Below are positions 34,160-41,474 of a stretch of DNA of 64,000 nt, piece by piece. Position 1 is the first letter of the stretch. Every line of letters begins with the position of its first letter. Source of the DNA: Alistipes sp. (lineage in GTDB: Bacteria; Bacteroidota; Bacteroidia; Bacteroidales; Rikenellaceae); the NCBI GenBank assembly GCA_020026435.1, contig JAHHQK010000005.1:1-64000 (forward strand), given 5' to 3'. The notes beneath the pieces are model-generated. The model ran no database searches, was not told the DNA's origin, and saw only the letters and a list, made by a program, of their open reading frames with translations. A program made the position numbers and the translations under genes.

Positions 34160-34256
34160 TTCCAAGGGGTGCCTTACTATCAGGCTGAGATTATACCCAT
34201 TGTACCGGATACGGGTAATGCCGAGACCGGGATGTTGCATAATCAATACCATTCAA
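34160..34256 (+). promoter_or_regulatory. TPP (thiamine pyrophosphate) riboswitch
   Basis: Conserved THI-box parts appear in order: AAGGGGTGCC (34164-34173), GGCTGAGATTATACCC (34183-34198), then the helper-helix part CCGGATACGGGTAATGCCGA (34205-34224) and CGGGAT (34228-34233). GGCTGAGA and GGGTAATGCCG are the pyrimidine-ring and pyrophosphate sensing segments. The region between 34257 and the ATG at 34294 contains CCCCCTTTTC, which could pair with the AAAGGATG start region, so control is probably at translation initiation; that last point is inference. Confidence 0.9.
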
Positions 34257-34293
34257 GCCCCCTTTTCAGATTATTAACTTTAAAGTTTAAAGG

Positions 34294-36612
34294 ATGAAAA
34301 GGTTTTTACTTTCCCTGGCGGCTGTTGCCTCGGCAATGTCCGCAAATGCTCAGAAAGACATCCAGAAGGACGATTCCGTGAAGATGTATCGTCTCCAGGA
34401 GGTCGAAGTGACGGCCACACGTGCCGCAAAATCAATGCCCGTGGTCTATTCGGATCTCTCGAAAGAGAAGATCGCCGAGAACAGCTACGGCTATGACATT
34501 CCTTCGGTGCTGGCCCTCACCCCCTCGATGATCGCCACCAACGAGACCGGTATCGGTATCGGCGGCACGTCGATGCGACTCAGAGGTACGTCGGCCGAGC
34601 GTCTGAATGTGACGATCAACGGCGTGTCGATGAACAACCCCGACTCCCACGCCATGTACTGGTATGACACGCCCGACCTGTTGTCGGCCGTGGGTACGAT
34701 CCAGGTACAGCGCGGCGCCGGCATCTCGACCAACGGTACGGGTGCCTTCGGCGGTGCCATCAACATGACGACCGACGCCCTGCATACCGACTTCGGCGGT
34801 GACGCGTCGCTCTCCTACGGTTCGTACAACACCCAGAAACAGTCGGTACACATCGCCTCGGGCCTGCTGGGCGGTCACTGGACCCTCGACGCCCGTCTGT
34901 CGCACATTGCCTCGGACGGATATGTCGACCGCGGTAACACCGACCTCAAATCGTACATGTTCCAGGCCGGATACTACAAGGGCAACACCATGCTCAAACT
35001 CGTGTCGTTCGGCGGTAAGGCCAAGACCTATCTGACCTACGGCGGTGTCACGAAAGCCGACATGGAGATGTTCGGCCGCCGCTACCACAACGGCGGTATG
35101 TACGAGTCGGAGACGGGTCCCTACTGGGGCGGCGACGATTACGGAGGCAAGATGCGTGTGAACTACTACGACGATCACACCGACAACTACCTCCAGATCA
35201 ACAACCAGCTGCTTTTCAGCCAGCGTCTCAACGACAAGTGGACGCTCAACGCCACGGCTTTCTACACCTACGGCTACGGATTCTACAAGCAGTACAAGGA
35301 CAGCAAGAAGATCAGCGAATACCTCAATCTCCCGGCCGATGTGGTCTACACCCCCGAGGGCGACAAGGTCAAGGCCGACCTGATCCGCGAGAAGATCATG
35401 CGCAACCACATGGGCGGAATCAACGCCGCGGCACACTACACCTCCGAGAAGCTGGCCCTGTCGTTCGGCGGATCGTACAGCTACTACACCAGCCCCCACT
35501 GGGGTGTTCTGGACTGGGTCGACGGTGTGGACCCGAAATACTACGAAGACAGCCGCTGGTATGACAACGATGTGGAGAAGCACGACGCCAACCTCTTCGC
35601 ACGTGCCAACTGGAATGTCGCCAAGGGTCTCCGCCTGTTCGCCGACCTGCAATACCGCCACGTGGGCTACAAGGCCTGGGGTACGAACGACAACAACATC
35701 GAGAAAACCCCGAAACCCGGTAAGGAGGGTGTGGGCAAGATGCAGCCGATCGACGTGGATGTCACCTACGACTTCTTCAACCCCCACATTGGTCTGAACT
35801 ACGAGCTGAACAAGCACCACAACTTCTACTTCTCGTTCTCGATCGCCCAAAAGGAGCCTACGCGCGGCGACTTCACCGACCGCTATATGTTCGAGATGTT
35901 CACCGACAAGACGACCTATCCCGAATCGGAGAAGATGTTCGACTATGAGTTGGGCTACACCTACACCTCGAAGCGTTTCATGGCCGGCATCAACCTCTAC
36001 TACATGAAGTACGACAACCAGTTGGTTCCCACGGGCCGCATCAACGACGGATACGACTCGCTGAACGACAACGTCAAGGACAGCTACCGTCGCGGTATCG
36101 AGCTTTCGCTGGCCTGGAAGGCCGCCAACTGGCTGACCGCTTCGGCCAACGCCACCTTCAGCCAGAACTGCATCGAGAACTACGAGAACCGCATCCTGAA
36201 CCAGGATGCCGACTGGAACCCCTCGGGCTACATCATCGAGCAGATGGGTACGACGCGTCTGGCCTTCTCGCCGAAGACGATCGCCAACCTCAATCTCGAC
36301 TTCCACTACCGCGGCTGGGGTGCCATCTTCAACATGAAGTATGTCTCGAAGCAGTACTTCACCAACTACGTGAATTCCAACATGCAGCTCGATGCCTACT
36401 ACGTCTCCAACCTCAATCTCTCCTACACGCTCCGCACGAAGTCGGCCCGATCGGTACGTTTCGGTATCCTGATCGACAACCTCTTCAATACGGTCTACGA
36501 GAGCAACGGTTACGGATGGACCGACGCCGTGGAGGGCAAGGTGACCTACCACGCACTCTACTTCCCCCAGGCCCCGACCAACGTGTTGGCCAATGTCACG
36601 GTAAAATTCTAA
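34294..36612 (+). CDS. TonB-dependent receptor, predicted thiamine transporter
   Basis: 772-aa outer-membrane receptor. Signal peptide 1-19 (AMSANAQ). Plug domain ~35-160: LQEVEVTATRAAKSMPVVYSD, the TonB-box-like start, then SMRLRGTSAERLNVTINGV and VQRGAGISTNGTGAFGGAINM. A 22-strand barrel follows, ending TNVLANVTVKF with the C-terminal Phe required for Bam recognition. A TPP riboswitch directly upstream and PnuT 22 bases downstream mark the substrate as thiamine, as in the OMPthi receptors of Bacteroides. The substrate call therefore rests on context rather than on the barrel itself. Confidence 0.93.
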   Translation: MKRFLLSLAAVASAMSANAQKDIQKDDSVKMYRLQEVEVTATRAAKSMPVVYSDLSKEKIAENSYGYDIPSVLALTPSMIATNETGIGIGGTSMRLRGTSAERLNVTINGVSMNNPDSHAMYWYDTPDLLSAVGTIQVQRGAGISTNGTGAFGGAINMTTDALHTDFGGDASLSYGSYNTQKQSVHIASGLLGGHWTLDARLSHIASDGYVDRGNTDLKSYMFQAGYYKGNTMLKLVSFGGKAKTYLTYGGVTKADMEMFGRRYHNGGMYESETGPYWGGDDYGGKMRVNYYDDHTDNYLQINNQLLFSQRLNDKWTLNATAFYTYGYGFYKQYKDSKKISEYLNLPADVVYTPEGDKVKADLIREKIMRNHMGGINAAAHYTSEKLALSFGGSYSYYTSPHWGVLDWVDGVDPKYYEDSRWYDNDVEKHDANLFARANWNVAKGLRLFADLQYRHVGYKAWGTNDNNIEKTPKPGKEGVGKMQPIDVDVTYDFFNPHIGLNYELNKHHNFYFSFSIAQKEPTRGDFTDRYMFEMFTDKTTYPESEKMFDYELGYTYTSKRFMAGINLYYMKYDNQLVPTGRINDGYDSLNDNVKDSYRRGIELSLAWKAANWLTASANATFSQNCIENYENRILNQDADWNPSGYIIEQMGTTRLAFSPKTIANLNLDFHYRGWGAIFNMKYVSKQYFTNYVNSNMQLDAYYVSNLNLSYTLRTKSARSVRFGILIDNLFNTVYESNGYGWTDAVEGKVTYHALYFPQAPTNVLANVTVKF

Positions 36613-36634
36613 CCCTCGGTAAAACACTCGAATC

Positions 36635-37222
36635 GTGGATTTAAAACTCATATTGCAAATCGTGGGCATCGTCCTGGGACTGCTCTACCTGTGGCTGGAA
36701 TACAGGGCCGACATCCGTCTGTGGATCGTGGGTCTGATCATGCCGATGGTTCACGGCACGCTCTATTACAACCAGGGGCTCTATGCCGATGCCTCGATGC
36801 AGATCTACTATGTGCTGGCCGGTCTCTACGGATGGATCGTGTGGGCCATGGCCCGCCGTCGCAACCGCAACTCGGAGGACAAAAAAGAAGGGGTCATCTG
36901 CCATACCCCCCTATGTCATGTCCTTCCCCTGGCGGGAGTCTATGCGGCGGTTCATGTCGGCATCTACTTCCTGCTCACTCGATTCACCGACAGCACCGTA
37001 CCCTTCTGGGACAGTCTCACCACGGCCCTCTCGATCGTGGCGATGTGGATGCTCTCGAAAAAATATGTCGAGCAGTGGCTGGTATGGCTCGTGGTCGATC
37101 TGATCACCGTGGGGCTCTACTTCTACAAGGGAATCCCCCTCACGGCCGGGCTTTATCTGTTATACTCCACACTGGCATTTGTCGGTTACCTGCGCTGGCG
37201 CAAGCTCGCAGCAGCCCGATAG
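36635..37222 (+). CDS. pnuT: PnuT, thiamine transporter of the PnuC family
   Basis: Inner-membrane facilitator of thiamine entry, 195 aa. Seven hydrophobic helices can be traced, beginning LKLILQIVGIVLGLLYLWLEY and ending LTAGLYLLYSTLAFVGYL. PnuC-family features are WLEYRADIRLWIVG near the N terminus and WLVWLVVDLITVGLYFYKG near the C terminus, where aromatic and Asn/Gln positions line the pore. The start is GTG at 36635. It shares the TPP-riboswitch transcript with the receptor. In many Bacteroides the third gene is thiamine pyrophosphokinase; here a terminator comes at once, so that gene must lie elsewhere or be missing. Confidence 0.9.
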   Translation: MDLKLILQIVGIVLGLLYLWLEYRADIRLWIVGLIMPMVHGTLYYNQGLYADASMQIYYVLAGLYGWIVWAMARRRNRNSEDKKEGVICHTPLCHVLPLAGVYAAVHVGIYFLLTRFTDSTVPFWDSLTTALSIVAMWMLSKKYVEQWLVWLVVDLITVGLYFYKGIPLTAGLYLLYSTLAFVGYLRWRKLAAAR

Positions 37223-37239
37223 CCGGATTCGGACTCCAT

Positions 37240-37280
37240 AAAAAAAAGGAGAAACTCTTCGGAAGAGTTTCTCCTTTTTC
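37240..37280. terminator. Terminator of the thiamine uptake operon
   Basis: The 18-base arm 37243-37260 pairs perfectly with 37262-37279 (AGGAGAAACTCTTC core), with A- and T-runs on both sides, so it can act in both directions. Confidence 0.85.
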
Positions 37281-37382
37281 GTTTGGTGGCAATGAAGCCG
37301 GGGCAAAGTCATCGGTTGGAATATACCGACGCTCCCCGGCCGTACATCTTCAGGATTTCGGAGTTTCCACGTCGTCAGACCC

Positions 37383-37769
37383 TTACTCCTCATCCAAGCC
37401 GCAACGGCCGATCTCGGCGAGGATCTCCTTCCTAAGGGCTTTAGGCGTGATGCTATGGCGAGCGACCAGCAGGTAGGAGCGCAGAATCTGACGGCGCAGG
37501 AAATCATCGGGCAGATCCCCGGCCGTGGGGATGCTGTTCCAGTGTCGCTTGTTGAAATAGCGGGCGGGGATGATCTCCGCATACTCCTCGCGCAGGCGTT
37601 CGGCCTCCTCGGGCGGACATTTCACGGCCACACGATCGAAGGAATCCATCGAAGCACAGGCGAACATCTTGCCGCCGACCTTATAGACCAGGGTCTCCTC
37701 GTCGAAGGGCGTGGACTCCTCGACCCGGGGCAACGAAAGGCAATACTCTCGGAATTGAATCAGATCCAT
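37383..37769 (-). CDS. MmcQ/YjbR family protein
   Basis: 128 aa, usual length for the YjbR fold (CyaY-like, DNA-binding type). Typical signatures: LSLPRVEESTPFDEETLVYKVGGKMFA near residues 11-37, VAVKCPPEEAERLREEY, and the C-terminal LRRQILRSYLLVARHSI. Family members are small cytoplasmic proteins suggested to bind double-stranded DNA; in vivo role unclear. Convergent with pnuT and divergent from the lipoprotein gene at 37894. Confidence 0.9.
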   Translation of the reverse strand: MDLIQFREYCLSLPRVEESTPFDEETLVYKVGGKMFACASMDSFDRVAVKCPPEEAERLREEYAEIIPARYFNKRHWNSIPTAGDLPDDFLRRQILRSYLLVARHSITPKALRKEILAEIGRCGLDEE

Positions 37770-37770
37770 C

Positions 37771-37844
37771 TTTAGAAATTTTTGGGTTCAAACCTCCGAA
37801 TACAGAGCATCGGAGGGTATTTTCACAAATTTAGAAATTTTTGG
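37771..37844. repeat. 15-base direct repeat flanking a small hairpin
   Basis: TTTAGAAATTTTTGG occurs at 37771-37785 and again at 37830-37844. Between them CCTCCGA (37793-37799) pairs with TCGGAGG (37810-37816). The pair lies between two divergently transcribed genes, so it may be a regulatory site or trace of a small duplication. Confidence 0.5.
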
Positions 37845-37893
37845 CATACGGATTGCTCCAGAAAACGGTGTCACAACAAAAAATCTTATCGTC

Positions 37894-38466
37894 ATGAAAA
37901 AATTATTCCTCAGTGCGATGATCATCGCTTTCTTTGCCAGTGGATTCTGGGCCTGCAACACCGTCCGCGAATGGACCCAGGAGCAACGCCAGTCCCTGCG
38001 TCAATCGCTCAAGGCCTACCGCGAGATGATGTATCTGAACGATCTGAACGACACCGAATTCACCATCTTCACCGACCAAGTGGTCTCGGCCCTGGAGGCG
38101 GGCTATCCGGTCTACACCGAATTCGTCTCGATGCCGGCCGTGGGCGACACCGTCGACATGGTGGTCGTGGAGACCATCGTCGAGGCCCTGGATACCGACG
38201 CCCGCAATATGCGCCACCTCTATCCCTACCGTCAGCTCACCCGTGAGGGCATCCTCCCCGAGGGTCTGACCCACGAGCAGCGGCAGTCCTTCTACAAATG
38301 CCTGGCCGGAAAGGTCAATGCAACCTACCCCACCATGACCAGCTTCGTACAGGCGCTCATCTCCGACACGACGTCCCATTCGTCGATCCGCAAAATGCAG
38401 AACCAATGTGCCAACGACCTCTTCAACTGGACATTCACCGAGGTTGAGGTCATTTCGGCCGAATAG
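37894..38466 (+). CDS. Lipoprotein of unknown function (190 aa)
   Basis: Not recognised beyond being a lipoprotein: signal peptide 1-20 with lipobox FWAC (Cys21). The mature part is helical and acidic, with EQRQSLRQSLKAYREMMYL, LTHEQRQSFYKCLAGKVN and RKMQNQCANDLFNWTFTEVEVIS. It contains two 'EQRQS' segments ~90 residues apart, which may reflect an internal duplication. Four Cys beyond the lipid one are few and not paired in any known motif. It stands alone, between yjbR and uxaC. Confidence 0.75.
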   Translation: MKKLFLSAMIIAFFASGFWACNTVREWTQEQRQSLRQSLKAYREMMYLNDLNDTEFTIFTDQVVSALEAGYPVYTEFVSMPAVGDTVDMVVVETIVEALDTDARNMRHLYPYRQLTREGILPEGLTHEQRQSFYKCLAGKVNATYPTMTSFVQALISDTTSHSSIRKMQNQCANDLFNWTFTEVEVISAE

Positions 38467-38603
38467 GTCACCTCGCCCCTTGGACGAACAAAGGCGTATG
38501 GGTCGCTCCTCTGTCGGAGGAGGCCCATAGGCCTTTTATGTTTGACGGGCAGGCGTCCTTATCCAAGAACGCCCGCCGTGATTCCATCAGACAGCCGATG
38601 CCC

Positions 38604-40013
38604 CTAAAACTTGAAGAAATTCCTGGCGTTGTAGTAGCAGACCGCCTCAACGATCTCGCGACCGATGAAGTCGATCTCCGATGCCGGCAGCAGCCCCTGC
38701 TCGATATCCGTACCGATCAGGTTACAGAGCGTGCGGCGGAAGTACTCGTGGCGCGGGTAGGAGACAAACGAACGCGAGTCGGTGAGCATACCCACAAAGC
38801 GGCTCAGCAGGCCAAGCGTCGAAAGGGAATTCATCTGCTGCTCCATGCCGTCCTTCTGATCCAGGAACCACCATCCCGATCCGAACTGGATCTTGCCCGG
38901 GCCGTAGCGTCCGTCCTGGAAGTTGCCGATCATGGTACCCACCAGGTAATTGTCGCGCGGATTGAGGTTGTAGATGATCGTCCTGGTCAGGTGGTCCGAA
39001 GCATCCAGGCGGTCGAAGAACTTGGACATCTGCTCGCCCACCGTGAAGTCACCGATCGAGTCGAAGCCCGTGTCGGGACCGATCGCGCGGAACATCCGCG
39101 TGTTGTTGTTGCGCAGGGTGCCGTAGTGGAACTGCTGAGTCCAACCCGTCTCCCAGTCCATGATGGCAAATTCGTACATCATGGCGCTCTTGAACTTCGA
39201 GATCTCCTCCGGGGTGAGCTGCCGACCACCATACACGCGGGCGAAGATCCGCTCGATCTCCGCAGAGGTATAGTCCTCGGCATAGAATCCTCCGATGCCG
39301 TGGTCCGAGAGGCGGCATCCGGCCTTCTCAAAGAACTTATGACGGATTCTGAGGGCTTCGATCACATCCTCAAAACGGCTGATCTCCACACCGGCCACCT
39401 CGCCGAGGCGATCCACATAGGTGCGGAAAGCCGCGGGATCCTCAACGGCCATTGCCTTGTCGGGACGCCATGTGGGGAGCATCCGCGTGCCGAAATCCTC
39501 TTGGGCCACCTTGAGGTGATGCTCCAGGGAGTCGATCGGGTCGTCGGTCGTGCAGACTACCTCGACATCGTAGTGGCGCATCAATCCGCGGGCGTGGAAC
39601 TCGGGCGTCTGCAACAGGGCCGAGCAATGGTCGTAGATCTCGCGGGCCGTGGAGGGCGAGAGGAGCGTATCGACACCGAAGGCCGTCTTCAATTCGAGGT
39701 GCGTCCAGTGGTACAGCGGGTTACGCATCGTATAGGGAACCGTCTCGGCCCACTTCTCGAACTTCTCCCAATCGGAGGCATCGCCCGTGATGTAGCGTTC
39801 CTCGACTCCGTTGGTACGCATCGCACGCCACTTGTAGTGATCGCCCTCGAGCCAGAGTTTCGAGAGGTTCTCGAAACGGTGATCCGAGGCCACATACTCG
39901 GGGCTGAGGTGGCAGTGGTAGTCGATGATGGGCAATTTGGCGGCGTGTTCATGGTAGAGACGTTCGGCGGCAGGGGTCTGCAACAGAAAATTCTCGTCGT
40001 TGAAGTTTTTCAT
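38604..40013 (-). CDS. uxaC: Glucuronate (uronate) isomerase
   Basis: Converts D-glucuronate to D-fructuronate and D-galacturonate to D-tagaturonate, first step of hexuronate degradation. 469 aa, full length; TIM-barrel of the amidohydrolase superfamily. Family marks include MKNFNDENFLLQTPAAERLYHEHA at the start, IIDYHCHLSPEYVA with metal-binding His, VVCTTDDPIDSLEHH, and NPRDNYLVGTMIGNFQDG. The C terminus FVSYPRHEYFRRTLCNLIG is also typical. Divergent from kdgK, which acts later in the same pathway; uxaB/uxuA and kdgA are not in the window. Confidence 0.96.
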   Translation of the reverse strand: MKNFNDENFLLQTPAAERLYHEHAAKLPIIDYHCHLSPEYVASDHRFENLSKLWLEGDHYKWRAMRTNGVEERYITGDASDWEKFEKWAETVPYTMRNPLYHWTHLELKTAFGVDTLLSPSTAREIYDHCSALLQTPEFHARGLMRHYDVEVVCTTDDPIDSLEHHLKVAQEDFGTRMLPTWRPDKAMAVEDPAAFRTYVDRLGEVAGVEISRFEDVIEALRIRHKFFEKAGCRLSDHGIGGFYAEDYTSAEIERIFARVYGGRQLTPEEISKFKSAMMYEFAIMDWETGWTQQFHYGTLRNNNTRMFRAIGPDTGFDSIGDFTVGEQMSKFFDRLDASDHLTRTIIYNLNPRDNYLVGTMIGNFQDGRYGPGKIQFGSGWWFLDQKDGMEQQMNSLSTLGLLSRFVGMLTDSRSFVSYPRHEYFRRTLCNLIGTDIEQGLLPASEIDFIGREIVEAVCYYNARNFFKF

Positions 40014-40103
40014 ATCATTCTATGTTTTAATCGTTTTTGTACTACATTCAAAAAGCCCGCCACCGCAGCGGGGATTGCGGAGGAAAATATTGCTGGATTT
40101 TTC

Positions 40104-40135
40104 TTGTGCAATATACGAATTTTTTGCTATATTTG
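40104..40135 (+). promoter_or_regulatory. Promoter of kdgK
   Basis: TTG (40104-40106), 21 bases, TATATTTG (40128-40135) within the 246-base divergent region. On the opposite strand TATATTGC (40115-40108) is a weaker candidate -7 element for uxaC, which would place the two promoters back to back. Confidence 0.65.
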
Positions 40136-40259
40136 TTTGGGTTTCTTTGATGAAAAGCGCCCTTTTTTTCAATTCGGAAGCGACTCCCCGCAGCTATTTT
40201 CCCAGCAGGGGGCCTCCCGAAGGATTCCGTCCAAGGATATAACCAAAAGCACAACAGAT

Positions 40260-41306
40260 ATGGATCGCAACAAGAAAATCGTCACTTTCGGCGAGGTCAT
40301 GATGAGGCTCACCCCGCCCAATCACCTGAGATTCAACCAAACGGACAACTACTCGGTGAATTTCGGAGGCAGTGAGGCCAATGTGGCCGTGGCTCTGGCC
40401 CAGTTCGGGCTGAAGAGCGAATTCGTCACCTGTCTGCCGCAGAACCGGGTAGCCGATGCCTGCATCGACGATCTGAGGCACTACGGCGTGATCACCGACA
40501 ACATCCTCCGCGGAGGTCGCCGTTTGGGGCTCTACTTTATGGAGGAGGCCGCCTCACTCCGGTCGACCCACGTGGTCTACGACCGCGCCGACTCGGCATT
40601 CGACGACCTGCGCCCCGGAATGATCGACTGGGAACGGATCTTCCGCGACGCCACCTGGTTCCACTGGTCGGGCATCTCGGCAGCCATCACCGCTGACACC
40701 GCCGCCATGTGTCGCGAGGCCATCACCGCAGCCCGCAAGGCGGGGCTGACCATCTCCTGTGACCTGAACTACCGCAAGAACCTGTGGAAATACGGCAAAG
40801 AACCGCAGGAGGTACTCCCCGAGCTGATCGAGGAATGCGACGCCATGTTCGGTACGGACGAGGAGTTCAACAAGATATTCGGATCGGGACTGGAGCCTTT
40901 CCAGGCCCGCGACGCCCACTACCGGGTCAACACGGCCGACTACGAACGCGCCTCACGCGAGGTGGCGGAGCGTTTCCCGCGTTGCCGCCAGATTGTGATC
41001 GGGCTTCGCAATGTACTGAGCGCCAACCACCACACCATCTCGGGTACGCTCTATTCCGACGGGCGTCTATTCTCCACGAGGGTCTACGACGTTGACCATG
41101 TGGTCGATTGTGTGGGTGTGGGCGATGCCTTCGTGGGCGGCATGATCTACGGCCTGGCCCAGGAGGACGACCTGCAATACGCCCTGGATTTCGGTGCGGC
41201 GACCTGCGCCATGAAGAACACCATCAAGGGCGACTACCTCCAGTTCACGGCCGAGGAAGTCAAGCAGCTGCTCTCCGGTCCGCTCAACGGACGCATTGCC
41301 CGATAG
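40260..41306 (+). CDS. kdgK: 2-dehydro-3-deoxygluconate (KDG) kinase, PfkB family
   Basis: Phosphorylates KDG to KDPG, the late step of uronate breakdown. 348 aa from the ATG at 40260, which gives the normal start MDRNKKIVTFGEVMMRLTPP; the frame stays open upstream for another 570 codons antisense to uxaC, which is not coding. PfkB signatures: FGGSEANVAVALAQFGL near the N terminus, and DCVGVGDAFVGGMIYG near the C terminus with the catalytic Asp and anion hole; the first Gly-Ala of the consensus is Gly-Val here. SCDLNYRKNLW is typical of KDG kinases rather than ribokinases. Pairs functionally with divergent uxaC. Confidence 0.93.
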   Translation: MDRNKKIVTFGEVMMRLTPPNHLRFNQTDNYSVNFGGSEANVAVALAQFGLKSEFVTCLPQNRVADACIDDLRHYGVITDNILRGGRRLGLYFMEEAASLRSTHVVYDRADSAFDDLRPGMIDWERIFRDATWFHWSGISAAITADTAAMCREAITAARKAGLTISCDLNYRKNLWKYGKEPQEVLPELIEECDAMFGTDEEFNKIFGSGLEPFQARDAHYRVNTADYERASREVAERFPRCRQIVIGLRNVLSANHHTISGTLYSDGRLFSTRVYDVDHVVDCVGVGDAFVGGMIYGLAQEDDLQYALDFGAATCAMKNTIKGDYLQFTAEEVKQLLSGPLNGRIAR

Positions 41307-41350
41307 GCGCACCCTCCGCCCCGGAAAACGGGACGAAAAAGGGGAGTCAC

Positions 41351-41400
41351 CAATAAAACCACCCCTGTCGCAGACATCTGCGGCAGGGGTGGTTTTATTG
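41351..41400. terminator. Strong bidirectional terminator of the CCCCTGCC family
   Basis: The 17-base arm 41351-41367 pairs perfectly with 41384-41400, and the inner CGCAG/CTGCG extends it. It lies between convergent kdgK and copA. The core matches hairpins at 16731 and 44720. Confidence 0.85.
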
Positions 41401-41474
41401 AGAAAATTTTAACATCCCCTCGTTTTTCGTTTCAAGACCTGCCATTCGAGGCTCTGCGCCCCAGGCGGAGGAAA

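Noticed and set aside
34432..36669. A 745-codon minus-strand frame
   Set aside because: Antisense of the thiamine TonB receptor; composition dominated by Val, Gly and Arg, no motifs.
38538..40259. A 574-codon upstream extension of kdgK
   Set aside because: It is antisense to uxaC and ends without a stop by chance; the kinase fold starts at the ATG at 40260, which has its own promoter.
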